A stretch of 64,000 nt of DNA from Allolobophora icterica (lineage: Eukaryota; Annelida; Clitellata; Crassiclitellata; Lumbricidae): the NCBI GenBank assembly GCA_963556255.1, contig OY744616.1:15129044-15193043 (forward strand). Reading direction: 5' to 3'. The position numbers were made by a program, and so were the translations under genes. Shown here in pieces: positions 10,501 through 25,500 of the stretch; position 1 is the first letter of the stretch; the number at the start of each line of letters is the position of its first letter. The notes beneath the pieces were generated by a model. It was given only the letters and a program-made list of their open reading frames with translations, made no database searches and was not told where the DNA came from.

Positions 10501-13500
10501 GGTAGGTCACAACTGAGCTATTATTTTGCCTTTTCCTTGTAACTGACTTTTCACTTGTTGACTGTTTGTTAAAATTTATTTGTTTTTGTTTGTTTTCTGT
10601 TATTCAATTAAAATCTAGAACTTGTATGGTACCGCAACGATTACTCAGAGCATCCTTTTGTCCTGTTTTAATGTTATTCTTTTTCTGTTTGACTGCATGC
10701 AGCATGGCAGTGACGAGGAAAGTGTGCATTCATCGCAAGCAAACGATTTTGGATCTCCAAGCGTCAGTTCGATGCCGATGAGAAGTAGACTGCTGAGTTC
10801 GGCGTCAGAAAGTGATACTACTCCTGTAATAACTGCCATGCAACTGTTTTTATAATGATAATCACCTTCATTATCTACGTCACCAAATCATGTTAGTGTA
10901 AATTTGGCATCTGTGGTCTTTAGCATTTCGCTGAAGCATTTTACTTGGTGAACGTAATTATAACCATTTATATGACGTCGTTTATATAAGACTTTTTTTA
11001 ACCCATAATTTTGCAGAGGTCCAGAGTTCAATAGTTTTAGACACTGCTTTTATTGTGGTGTACAACTTGCATGGTCAGACCACTCAGTCATTTAATCGTG
11101 CTATTGATTGCTGTTAAGGAGGTGTGTAAGCTGCTTGACAGAGTGTAGGCTGATGCATCGGCCTTCCATCCCAAGGGGTTTAGCTCTTCGTGAGTGAAAC
11201 TCCACAGCAGTGGTTACTGCTTGTTTTGAATGAAATTTCTGTAAAATTGGTATGCCAGAGAAAAGTAGCATTGTATTGATAAATTATATAGCTCCAGTTG
11301 GTAAAATATATGCTGAGGTGTTCAGAGATTAAGCCAGAGTCACTGACAGATGTTTTTTCTGTTGCAGTGTGGTACACCAATGGGTCCTCCTGCAGCTCCC
11401 CCATTGAGGTCGCAGCTGACAACTGAAATGGTGTGTACTCAACCGATATTTCTACGGTTTTTGGAAACGGAGTTTAGTGAACTTTTTAACATTTTTTCCA
11501 CTGTAAATTGACTGAGCTTTTAATTTTGATGTTGCCATTCCGATGTGGTGATGCCATTTTGATTAAAATACTTTTGTTGTAATTTGATGTTACCAGTTTA
11601 ATCCGCATTTCACATGTAAGTCTGTGGAGCAGGCATTTAGTGGGCAGAGGGTAAAATAATTAGAAGCTATCTTGGTTGAACCAGTTGGCTTTGTTGTTTA
11701 TCACTGGTGAAAATCTTACACCTAATTACATGTATCTACTTTTGTCCCCTTAAAGCTGCTATATGTGTATATATGTACACTTAAGAGTTGTGGTTTTGTA
11801 TATATATATAATATGTGTGTATATATATGTATGCACTTGCTCACAGAGAGGAAAATGTCATGAATTGTGCAAGAACAGCAACAGACAGCATTTCAGTGCC
11901 TTGTTTTTTCCTATGCTTGGTGTGTATGAACTTGCCCTTGGTACCTACCACTGTGGTATATGTAGGCACCACGTGTCAATGGTTATGATGTGTTAAGTCC
12001 CGTTTGGGTTAATGTAGTGATGAATTTAAAGGTTGCGTATTACTGGGGTTTGACTGTACCATATGATGGCAACATCAGCTGGTAGTGCTAGGACTGATTT
12101 CACTTTTACCTGGCTAAGTACAACTATTGACTATTTTAGATTGACAAGGAGTCGAATATTGCGCTGCGAACACGCTCTAAACTGCCGCTCAACGATACAT
12201 CTCTCGTTGAAATTGAAGCAAGCCTTGTGGAACCCGATAGTATTCCCGACTTATACGACACCGAGTGCGATGAGGAGGATTGGGCGCAGTTCCTTGTGGA
12301 CTTAAACAGGGATTGTTAGTACTTCATTCATTCATTCATTCACTCATTCATTCATTCATTCAGAGCATGAATTCCAATATTTTTATTCAGCTTTAGAATG
12401 ACCTCATTACTACTCTACTTTGTTATATGCTCTGAATAACATAGATCATTATAACATGACATAGATCATTATAACTTGAATTCTGATATAATGTGATTAG
12501 GAACGTGGATCCCATTTTGAAGTTAGAGAAGAACCTAGCTATAACATAACATTGTCGTCTTTTTGTCGCCCCAAAAAAGAGTGTCATAATGAGTTTCTGG
12601 TGTACTTGAGTTGACCTAGAGGTTTGTGATGACGTTTTTGTGTACACCACCTTTATATTTGTTGCTCTCAGTATCTGGCTGGGCTCTGCATGTACTTCTC
12701 TTGTCCAGGTGGATTTAACAGATTTCCTTGTGATAATCTACTTAATGTTATATTTTCTAGTTCCATGCAACGATAATCTGGATGATGATTTGAATGACCC
12801 AGAGTTTGACTTTCTGAACGAGGAGGAAAACATAGAAGATGATCCGGAGGAAAGCAGAAATGACCGAGCCGTGCAAATACCAAGTGAGCAATGATTCAAC
12901 CGTTTGTCTTAGAATGAAAGGGCTTGGCTCATTATTGGGAACAATATCTGAATGAGGACAGAGGATGTCCCGTCTGGGGACTGGTCTAAACAGTAGTCTT
13001 ATGACTTTCTTGCTGAATTGTTCACGTTTCAAACCTCTGAAAATACGGGAAAGATATTTCAGAGTTTCTGTCCTGCTATCACTACATGTCAAACACCACA
13101 TATCACTGCACCACATATATCTCCACATATCAGACATATCAGCTATAGACTGTGCTCTGTTGACAGGAGGATCAGAACTAGTAATACAAAACTTAACTTG
13201 CTGCTTTTTCACAGAAAAAGAGGTGAAGCAACTAGTCAGTGAGATCTTGGAAGAGCACGAAGAATATGATACCCTTTCCGAACTATTGGACGACCTTGAT
13301 GAATTCCCTCCAGCCTCAGTCGAAGGATCGGATGCTTTGGTTTCTGAAGCCGGTTCTCCATGTGCTCAAAACACACCAATAGTTGCGGATAACAGTGCAG
13401 TTCAAGTACAACAAGCTGTTGTAACGCCCATCGCAGAAGTTACCAGTGACTCCAATGTCATTCAGTTCGAGGCTCGATCGGAAGCAAGCGAACTGAATTC

Positions 13501-16500
13501 CACTTATTTGTCTGGCTATCCGGGCCTTGTGCCTCCGCTCAGGTATATTTCTTCGTTTTTATGTATATATACTTTATTTCGCTCAAAGCAGAAACACGAA
13601 GATTAGAACAACGCAAAATGGCAAAAAAGGAATATTACAAAACTACAGAAAACACAAAAAATACAAAAACAACAACTCAAGCTGAAACTCCCTGGAGGCG
13701 TAAGCATTATATACCTGCGAGCTGACATAAGAGCTGACGTGCAATTATTATTATTATTATTTGTTTCATTTTTACAGCTGAATGGTAGAAGGAATTATTT
13801 GCAATTACTATTTTTATTTTTTCCTTCTGTAGTGCTGTTGAATTTTGAGACACTCTCGTGCAAATAGATTACTACTTCCTGGGAGTTTGTGTTAGTTTTG
13901 CTAGCATTTATTGTTTTAGGATGAACCCGCCGCTAGTTAGTGCTTTCATGCATGAGTTAATAAAACTTAGGAACACTGACAATGAGGACAAAGACCTACA
14001 AAAGGCAACAAAGACTGCGACATCTGCTAACGAGTGGAACTTCACCCATAATGAACTGAATCAACTCAAAGATCAAATGCGGAAGGTAACTGGTTTCTTT
14101 CAGTTACAATTGCAAACTGTTTTACATTAAAATTACAAACTGTTTTACATTAAAATTACAAACTGTTTTACATTAAAATTACATATGTTTTCTGATGTTG
14201 CAGGAGATGATAAGAACTGGGATGAAAATAATGTATAGGATGGAAATAAGGATTGATTTATGGGATGAGAGATAGAATGAAGGCTGAGGTATGGGATGAG
14301 GAATAAGGTATAGGAGGAAGACTGAGGTTTGAGATGAGGAATGAGGTATAGGAGGAAGGCTGAGGTATGGGATGAGGAATGAGGTATAGGAGTCAGGCTG
14401 AGGTATGGGATGAGGAATGAGGTATAGGAGGAAGGCTGAGGTATGGGATGAGGAATGAGGTATAGGAAGAAGGCTGAGGTATGGGATGAGGAATAAGGTA
14501 TAGGAGGAAGGCTGAAGTATGGGATGAGGAATGAGGTATGGGAGGAAGGCTGAAGTATGGAATACAGATTCAGGAGTGGAAAGAGGATTAAGGTGACAAC
14601 TGAAGCAGACTAAGATGTGGAATAAATAAATGAAGTTTGAATAAATGTTAACACCTTTTCCATCGTGCGAAGTTGTCATCCTAGTACATTACGATCGTGG
14701 GGCACAGTGGCCGATTGGTTAGAGCACTTGTTTTGTAACAACGTCAAACCCCGCCCTTGAAGATGGTTTGTTATCACTAAAATTGACAATCTCTTGATGG
14801 ATTAAGTTTCTTTTTATAATGGAAAGTAAAGTAGGAATCAGCATTGAGTGATTATTGTTATGTCTTTGTTTTGATTTTGAAGCATGTTCAGGTCTTGGCT
14901 CAGTCGTACGTCCAGTCATGGCCGCAGTTTCACGATTCAGAACTGATAAGCTTGGCTGCCTCTTCAAAGGAGACTTTGGTAAGGAGACATTTTACAGACA
15001 GAGATCGTTAGAGAAGGGTGATCTCCATGTGCGAAGGATGAGGGCTTGTTTTGGTGACCATGCTTTCTCTGCTACCTGTCCCTGATACTGGAACACTCTC
15101 CCTCCCACGATTCTTTCTGCTGACTCAGTAGAGACCTTCAGATCCAAACCTAAGACTGATCTATTTTTGAAGGCCTATTCTGTTTAGTTCATTCATTCAT
15201 TCATTCTGGAAATTTATATAGCGCTTCTTCAAGAGACCTACTCAGAGGCGCTCCCAGCTACGGCTAAACAGTTGGTTGTGAGACGCCCTTGTAAGAACAA
15301 GTCCGTGTTACAGCGCCGTAGAAATTGTTATTTATTATTAAGTGTATTGTATTATCTGTTCTTAAATGTTTTTACCTGATAATTTAATAATCAGAAATTG
15401 GTAAGTCATATGGTTCACCTTGACTGATAAGGAATTATTTGATAGTTAGTGTTCATTATAAGCACTTTTGATGAAGTCTTTAATGAGTGATGCAACCTGT
15501 AATATAAAGATTATTCGTGCTGTAGGGTTTATTTTGTTTTCTTTGACATTTACCTGTAACCTTCTGTAATATTCAGTATTAAAATAGCAAAACACAAGTT
15601 GTTAGTAGAGTTGTCTGTGATGTTTACAGGTTCAGCTGAAAGAACTCGCTCAGTGTTCAGTAGTTCCTTACACACAGTCGTACTTCTACACGCCAAACTT
15701 GGAAGAAGCCATTATAGTCACAAATCAGAGTTATGAGAGAAAGAACAAGGACATTTCAAAGATTCTCCAGGATTTAATGACTGAGAAAGTCATGTGTCAG
15801 AAAAGTGAGTATGATCATTTATTCGTGATGGTCTTGATCTGATTTTGTAAAACTTTTCTGAACTGTCACTTCGATGAACTCATACTTTGTAGACTTATTA
15901 TGAGAGAAGACTTGCTACCCAAAACATCAGTCAGATTTGCCCATTTTTCTAGTGCAGAAATACTGATATTGCCACAGCGTAATTAATTACAGTTTTTTTC
16001 TTATATTTAACGAAGCTCAACATTAAACTAGGCAATGGACAGAGTAATAACCCAGTTATTTTTCCTACCATTAGGTCTCTGTTCTTTTTGCCAGAGATGC
16101 GACATGTACCTTTTGTGAGCCATTGGATTGGGCTTTGAACACCAATGAGTTGACATCACAAAGTGGTGCTATATAAATGCTCTGAACAAATGAATTAATT
16201 GCAAAAGTTACCAGAATTGTCGCAATTTAAGGAAGAATGTCGAGTGTCTGTTGAAAGACCTTTCAGCCCCATCTCTGAAGACTATTTAAATAATAAAATT
16301 TTCATAATAAATTATGCTAAATAGATGGCAAAAATACTCATTTAATTTTTTGGTCTTGACTCAGTATGTCTAAGGTAAGGCATATGACCTTGTTAGTGGT
16401 TCTGTTTGATATTTTGGATGGGAACTCAGTTTCACAACTGTTGTACAACATCTGGCTACCTTTACTTTCAGTTGCATGGTTCGACAACATTGCCAGTTTC

Positions 16501-19500
16501 TCGTAAAACACCCAGAATGAGCACCATTATTATTCCAATGACATTCTGAAATTTGGTGGTTTCACAGTTTTGATGAATCGTAGAAAACAAACCATTATTT
16601 TATGCTGATGATCCAATAGTTTTCCTGTGCAAGGGAAGGAGTGAAGGTTATTTAGACGCTGGTTCATGTTTTAATTTGTTTGATGTGGCCTGAATTATTG
16701 TAGATGTCCATTCTGTGTTGGCGTTATTAGACACTTGTGCATGTCTGTCTTTGCAGTGTATCAGATACGTGGTCTGATGTATGAGCAGATGGAGGTCTTT
16801 CTTTCAAGTCGGGCTTTCATCTTTCCTCAGATGCTACCAGAATATCGCATGGAGTCACTGGAAGAAGGAGAGAAAAAATTCCGTGTCATGTTCTCAGAGT
16901 CCGAAGACAAGTGCGAGATTTGCTTTCTATAGTTTACCGTAGTCCAACTTTAAAGGAAATTCACCAGTGCATGATTTAAGTATCATTCATGGTTCTTAAT
17001 ATACTCTGCCATCATGACATGTTCTCAGAGTCTGAAGACAAATGTGGGTTTGCTTCCTATAGTTTACCATAGTTCAACTTTAAAGGAAATTCACCAGTGC
17101 ATGATTTAAGCATCATTCATAGTTCTTAATATACTCTGCCATCATGTCATGTTCTCAGAGTCCGAAGACAAGTGCGGGTTTTGCTTTCTATAGTATACCG
17201 TAGTCCAACTTTAAAGGAAATTCACTAGTGCATAATTTGAGCTTCATTCATGGTTCTTAATGTACTCTGCCATCATTTAGGCAACCATAGAGCTGTGTTG
17301 AGAGTTTCTCTGAAAGTACTAGCTGGGACGGTCAAAGACGTACGTCAAAACCACACTTGTACATGCAATATGTATAAACAAAGATGGAAATATAGTTCTT
17401 TTTTAACTTTTCAGTTGATTAGCTTGATATGGATTGAATATTTGATTGTTTTGGGTAACTGACTGTTTCGTTAGTCGAATGACTTGTTTTTTTGTCTGAT
17501 CTTAAAGTTTACTTGCTATGGGAATGGATCAGTTTGGCCATCTGCCAAACAAGTATTCGTTAATTCGTCAGTATCTTCTGCCAACCAAAACGAACGACCA
17601 GCTAAAATATCGCTTCAAGAACCGTAAATCGAAAACACATGTTATGAATCCAATTAAGGTACTTTGATGCATTGTATTTATTTGTGTATTGTGTAGATTA
17701 TATTATGTGTAGTGTTTTGACAAAGTTGAGTGTAATTTACGCATGATGCTATGTATATTTGTGTATGTATATTCGTTTATTCAATCATTCTTGGTGACAA
17801 TGCAGCAAGTTACACGAGGTAGAGTTAGTGGATTATTGAGACATAGCTAGATGGATGTGGTCAGCAATGACAGTAACTGCTAATATATGTTTTTTGTACA
17901 TCATTCATTGTCTTTGGTTGGAAGGGCAAATGGATGATTTCTGGTGCGCAAGTAATGTTGAGTCTCTTTCCGGGTCAGGATGTGTTGTGGGTTGTTTGTG
18001 ATTACCATAAATAGAGCAAAATAACAGAGTGCTCCTCCTATCCTAAAACAAAGGACAGGAGGGCTTGCATTGCAAGGGGTAAAGCTTTATGTGTCCAGGT
18101 TTGCCCCTACAGATTGGAGAGGGATGGAAAATGAGAGATGAATGACATAATTATCAGTTGCTGTGAAATGGCCAGTTTTGTCCAGCCAATTGAAAGATGG
18201 TTCATTTTTTAATTGCTATTTTGATTTTCAAAGTCCAGAGAGCAAACCAACATATAATCAACTAAGTTATATATTTCAACATTAATGAAATTCTGTGTGG
18301 TATAGCTACAAATTGTTCATGTATTTTCCCTCAGGGCTCCCATGTTGAGAGTGCCTCTGAATAGCTTCTGCTGTCAAAAGGTGCTTTACAAATTTCCAGA
18401 TACAATACAATACAATACAATTATGATCATATATTTTGCTGGGTTCACATGGTTTGTTGCAGCATTTACTAATTTTTGTCAAAGCGGTGCACTGTACAGA
18501 AAGATGGTCTAGTTTGTGGCTTGCGGTTCTGTGTATGTTGCCTTCATTTGTTTCAGTATCTTGCCTTGCACAAACGTCTGCCAGTCTTTCAACAGTACTT
18601 GGATGTTGAGGATGAAAGAAGCATTGTGGCTCCAAAGGATCGAGACCCTGATCTACTTCCAAAGTGGTCTGTGGCATTCAAAGATGCGGTCCAGCTGTAC
18701 AGAAAGCACCAGAACCTCAAGCCCTGGGTAATGCTACAGATAATTCTTTGAAGATTGGAAATTCTAGGCAATGATATTTTAAAATATTAAGTTTAAAATA
18801 TGAGAATCAGGATTTTTGAAAATGGAAATGAAAAACTAAGGTTTAGAATCTGGAAGGATGTAATTGTGAAAGTCATGATGCTCCTGCATCTTGGTTATAA
18901 GAATTAGAATGTGAGTCGCATTTTCTGCAATAGCTGCATATGACCTTATTCCTTCCGCTGTTGCAATTAACTTTCTTGCTGGATCGGATGTCACAGTGGT
19001 TGACTGGCTAATGTGTTGCCTCCCTTCTTAGTGACCTGCTTTTGAGCCCCAGGTATATTGATGACACAACATTGCGCTGTCACACATTTTGTTTCAATAG
19101 AAAATCATTAATTGCGTTCCTGCCAGTGTTGTGTTTTGGTGTTTATTGTAAAAACGTGAAGTAATATTTTTTTATCTATAAAATTCTGTTGCATAAATAA
19201 TGGATCAAAAGCTTGATTGAGTCTCCTGTTTTCCAACAGTTAAAATTTTACAAAGCTAACACTGTATATTATTTTAAGATTTGATGAAGTGAGGATTATG
19301 CTTTCAAGACAGTTAGCACTTCTTTCTCGAAAGAAATCAGTTCCTGGTGTAACAGGCAGCACAGATCTATCTATGCTTAGCAGTATAAGGGATTGTAAAG
19401 GATTGGCTTCATTGCAGTACAGTAATCTTAACTGCGCAATCATTGGACTAAAAGTTACTATGTTTTGTATTTCATTAGACTTTGTGTGGTGTTCCTGGAT

Positions 19501-22500
19501 CATATCTTTTGGAACATGGAGATCAATTCAACAACTTGGCACGTCTCTCAACAAGGTAGAACTTATAAAGAAATTTGCATGAATATCTGTTAGAGATGTT
19601 CTAAATAGTGATTTTTGTTTTTTGGTCAAATATATGTAGGCTGTTCTTTTCGATGCCATGTACAATTGCGATTACGATTAGCAAAATGTCTGAATTAATA
19701 CTCGACAAATGTCCTCCTGCAGAATTCCAAATTGTATGATCAAACCAATACTTACAAAAATGTAGCCACTGTTTAAAATTTTGTATGTATTGTGACATTT
19801 CATTTGTTTTACTTGAGCAACTGATTTTTCTTAAACAAAGCAAAGATGCATGGCTCTACCTTTTGGTGCCATTTCCCAAGAAAAACGCTGTGAATATTTT
19901 CTGTTATAATTTGTTCATGTTGAAATGCAAGATAAAGTTTTGCATTCATTTCCTTTCTGAGTAGCCGAGTGCTTGGAGTAGTTTAAGCGTACGTGAGCAG
20001 TTTGGACTGGACAGTATTGATCATTCCTGCAGCCTACCTTTGCAAAGTACAATAAAGTACAATAATTTGCATTGTGTAATGATTTGTGTTGCATATATCT
20101 ACCTACTTTGTGCTGATAGCTGATTTTCCAGATGACACAAAAATGCTACCAGAACTGTGTGTTTTCTTTCAAGATAGTTCATAAGTAAGTAAGTAAGTAT
20201 AGTCTTTATGAACCAATAACCATGAGGGCTTTCTTTCACGGCTACATAATTATATATTTCTTCATTATAATTGCCTTTGCCTTCTGAGGCATTTTCTAGG
20301 ATGATATTGAGGATGGGTCTGATTGACTGATTTTCCAGTGGACACAAATGCTACCAGAACTTTGTGTTTTCTCTCAAGATTGTTCATAAGTAAGTAAGTA
20401 AGTATAGTAGTCTTTATTTAGCAAATGCTAACTGCACACTTTGGTGTACAGATGTCTAATAAAAACACTTAAAAAGTATATGACTTCCTAACCATTAACC
20501 ATCCTAACCATGTGTAAAGAAATGTAAAAATATGGAATTTGTTTGGTTTGAGCTTTCTGTAAGAGAGCTTTAAGCGTACAATATCTGTATTTTGTAGGGA
20601 AAAAGAATGTGACATTCTACCGCAGAGGCAAACACAGAGTGTCATGCAATTTGTCGTTGCTAATTCATCAGCTCCATTGTTATCTCTTGGTAGTCAACCG
20701 ATGACCATTACTGATTCATCAGCAATTCATGGCAGTCAGCCTTTAATCATTGCCAGTCCATCTATATATCTTTCTAATCCATCAGTGACTTATAGTGAAC
20801 AACCTGTTTTTATAGCTGATTCAAGAGCTAACTTTGCTAATCAGTCTGTTACATTCGCCGTTCCGTCAATGACTATGAGTGCTTCTTCGGTGATGTCCAG
20901 CTCTGCGTACAACAACGCTGGATCTGGTTCTGTCTACCAGGTGGTGGGAACTTTGTATCCGATGTCATCCTCAGAAGTATCGTCTAACCCAGCTACGCAG
21001 ATGTTAAACCAGGGATGGCCAGGAATGCAAGTTATCAACTTAGAATCACCAATGACCAGCTTCTCTACGCAACTGACCAACCAGGCCACACTAACAGCCA
21101 CTCAAGTAGCTGAACCTCCCCAGCAAATGGCCAGTCTGAACCCACAGATGACCAGCTCTTCCATGCTGGCAGCCAACTGGGCACCTACTTTGGTCAACCA
21201 GGCTGCCTTGCAAATGGGCGATGCTAACACACAGGCAGGGTATACAATGGGAGCAAGCAGTGTTGACCCCTTAATCCTCAGTACTGTGAATACACAAGGC
21301 TTTGGGTGGGATGCTCAGGCTACAGTCCCGGTGACAGCTCTGCCACCTAGCAATGGGTTTGTGCTGAATTCTGCGTCAACAGGTTCACAGCCCTCCTCGC
21401 ATGTAGTGATGGAGCAGTCCTTGAGTGATTCGTCCTTCAGTTTATTTTCTGGACTTAACGAAGTTCTTTCAGATCCATTATCTTGCCGATCACTCGCAGA
21501 ACCTCCTGCAACTCCTTCAGATGTCCAGGTTACAACTGGAACGTACTCTGGGTCTGAAAATGTTGTCAATTTGTCACCAGGTTTTTTGTCAAGCTGCTTC
21601 GATAATCCAAGCTTGCTCAATTCAGAAATTCCTGTGTCCAACGCAGATTTAAATCGTGAAATTCCTGCAGTGACTTCTGCTGATGCTAAGATCAAAGATT
21701 CGTGGGATGAAAATATAGTTAACAGTGCGGCAACAACAGCTGTTGTTCTGTCCTCTGCTAAAGGCTCAAACTCTCAAGGCTTTCAGAGTCACAGCAGTGT
21801 AGTTCTTTCACCAACAAAGGTCATCTCGAAATTGACCGATGTCCCAGAACCAGTATTGATCTTAACAAAGGAACAGCTAACTCAGCTTGGCATTTCGGTC
21901 AATGTTCTGTCACTGCCAACTGTGTCCACCCCGAAAGTTATGAACCAGTCACTGCCAACGAACAGGTCAGTGCAGGAAGTTCAGCAAGAGCCGGTGATAG
22001 AGGAAGACATTGCTCTCGATCCTATCCAAAGCCCAGCGTCCAGCAAATTACGATCGCCGGAAGACGAGGATGATAACTCACTTTTGCATGTAAATACAAA
22101 GGACATTCTGAATTATGCGTTTGCAAAAGCCATGGGAATTTCCATGAGTGATCTGCGAAAGTCACAAGAACACGATGAGAATCTGGTTTCAGCTGAAACA
22201 TCAATGTTAGAAACCGCTGAAGGACAACCCAGGTCAGAGACGGGTTTCGGTCAGAACGCAGAGGACATCCAGGAAACCCAAGCACTACAAGGGACTGAAC
22301 AGCCTGCGGTGCATACACTGGGAAGATACTTTCAAAGGAACGAAACTTACGATGAAATCAATAAATATTCTATGCTGACTGAGAATAGTATGGAAACTCA
22401 AGAAAATCAAACTGGCCCAGCAATGTTTTCAAGGCAGATGTCGAGCGGATTTTCTGTTGAAATCTCACAAGGGGAAGTTGCAGAAAACCCTGTCTTCGTG

Positions 22501-25500
22501 AGACAAAGTGAGACTGTAACTTCTTCAGAAACGATTAAAGACATGGGTGAAAATTCCTTGATTGATCAATCAAGTTTTGGGTTTGGTGGCTTTGGGGACA
22601 TGCTTCGAAATACCTGCAGTCTATCGCCGAGACGAGGAGTCTTGGCAGAGCCAGACGAAAATGCAACACTGTGCACGCCTAAGAAATATGTTGTCTTGTC
22701 ACCCCGTGCTGAGACCAGCTGTGGTGACATGGACCTCGGAATTCAATCTCCTGATCAGTCTGGTTTCAACTCCCCAAAGGCATCAGCAGCGTTGCATTCC
22801 AGTACTCCAATACGTTCACCACTTTGTCACCAGTGGCGTTCCCCTCCTGTTCGCTCGTCGACGACGTCCCTCAGAAGCAAGCGCAAATCACTGGGACATG
22901 TATCACCAATCAAGTTTCCTCTCGGAAATCCGGCTCCTTTCTCATCTTCATCGGCCAACAGCACATCCCTATTTGCCGTTAAACCCAGCACGAGGAAGAG
23001 GGAGAGGTTGGGACAGAGGTCCCTGCAGCCGATAGCACCTCGAACATTCGGTGTGAGCACTTCACCCCTGAAGAGCGCCATAGGAAGTCTTCGAGTCACA
23101 AGAAAACGTAAGAAAACTGAAATTTCCTCTGTGATGCGACGGATTTTGCCAAAGCCTGATGCTACAGCAACAGACCAACATCCGAACAGCGAGGTCTATT
23201 CTACGCCGCCAAGTGGCAAGCGACCGAAGAGACTTGAGAAGAATGCTGCAGGTGATGAGAAAAGTGAAGTCGAGTCGAGCAGGAGCACCGGAGTTGGCAG
23301 TGAACAGATGGAGTCTGAGGGAGATGAAGCTCCGACTGCCGGCGGATGCGACATGGATAGTCAGAATGAAGAAGATAACGATGAAGAACTACATCTGGCA
23401 GAGTTACTGGAAGCCAGCACCACGATCAGGTATGCAGTTGGATAGTTTTTAAAATCATTTTTCACCAGTTGCAACATGCTTTACAGGATTTGAGCCGTAT
23501 GTTTTTCACGATAAGCAAAAATATGAACTGTGTGCAAGTCTGTAGTTATGACATAATATCACAGTTTGTGCTGCATATGGTTTTCAACATAAAGCTTCTG
23601 ACTTTGGTGCTATATAAATTTCAGAAATGACGCTTAAACTTCTGAACTGTTAGGTCAGTGCCTAGAACTTAGGTTTTGAATGGTGCAATATTAATGATCT
23701 GCAACATTTTAGTCTTTTATAAGCATTGTAAGTCTCTTTAGGTGTTTCTAGGTGTTAAACAATAGCAGTTTGTACGACTGTTTTGGTTGTGGAATAATTT
23801 GAGACTGATCTGGGTAACAAGTGTTTGTTGTATGGCACTATTTATTTAGGTGGGCACTATTTATTTAAGTTTGTATATATATACACATATGAATATATAT
23901 ATATAAAGTTTATACTTTTATTGAGCTGAGAATTTTATGTACAGTTTTGTAAAGCTGATATGAATTGTAATTACCAGGACACAGTGCAATGTAAATACCG
24001 TATATACTCGCCTATAAGTCGATTCACGTATAAGTCGAAGTGTACTTTTTTGGGAAAAATAGTGTCCAAAATCGGCGTCTCGCGTATAAGTCGAACTCAT
24101 AAAAGCAAAGGTAAAAGTGTAGTTTAGCGTATTCAGTTCCGTTAAAAATAAATGACGCATTTAATAATCAACGTGTCACCCACATGTTCATTCGTCATCC
24201 CGCTTCTTATTTCACATTCAACATTTTCGTACTTCATCTGACTTCTATTAATATGGATGAAGGCAAAATATTATATCGCCATTACAATTATTAACAAACT
24301 AAACCGCCAGTACCATTTGCGGTTTCGAACATCAAAAAGTCTCCTGTTAATTTCAAGTCATCCCGGTAAATATAAGTTTCGCCGTCATTGTCGTCGATTT
24401 CCGAGTCCTCTGGCGTCATTTTTCAAACCGTCTATGTAGGTACATGTAATATATTTATATAATGCCTAACGTTTAAAACAACTGCTGTACCATATCTAAT
24501 GGCAAATAATTTCGGAAGCCCATTCACAAGGTCAAGCAGGTATCGTTGTCAAGCCGATACCTTCATCACCTGATCTAACTGGACCAGTAAGATACGCGCG
24601 GATCATGTCCTAATACTGGCATTCCTCTTTTCTAATGACCTGACCTCGCGTTCCACATGCATAATTTACAACCAATCCTTTATTCATTCTACGTAAAACC
24701 AACCTTTGAAATGAGCCTTTACAATAAAGCCTCTTAAAAACCTCGTTTTGGGGCGTCTTTTACTATTGCTTATAAATAAACATGGTCTTATATCGTTTAC
24801 AATACAATTCCCAGGCAGGTCAAATTTGGTTTTATCAATATTTTTTACCGTACACGAATTTAAAGTCGTATATGAAATGCGCTATAAAATCAAATGATGC
24901 ACAAAATGGAACCTGCACCCAGTCAAAAGAATAATAAACAAGAACTGGCGTTGACGTTATTAGCCCGCATCGTTTAAATCTAATAGAAAATTATTTTATT
25001 CTACCAGATATTTTGTCAGTATTGTGCTAAAAATTTATTCTTTATAGTATCATTTGTTTATAACATTATATTATTTCCTTCACGGTCATGCGATCGCTCA
25101 TTGTTGCGTCATGCGATATCGGACGGGGTCTGTTGTTGACCTCCGTTGCATGTTCATGCGATCTCCGATGGATAAATCTTGCGATCTTGGCTTGTCCCTC
25201 GTATAAGTCGACCCCCCAACTTTGGATTTTCAAAATTGTCCAAAAAAAACTCGACTTGTACGCGAGTATATACGGTACTTCACAAAAGCACTACAAAGTG
25301 ACTGTATAGTCATATAATAAACTCTTCAGTGTTTAAGACAAGAAGGTATTGTGTTAATTTTTTTTAAATTTATTTAATTGTTTATTTATTGAGGAAATCT
25401 ATATAGAACTTCTCCAGGAAAATGATCAGAGTTTTTAATATCTGCATTATCCTCAACGATGTTAAAAGTCGTTAACAACAGAACATTTATCAGTTAGATA

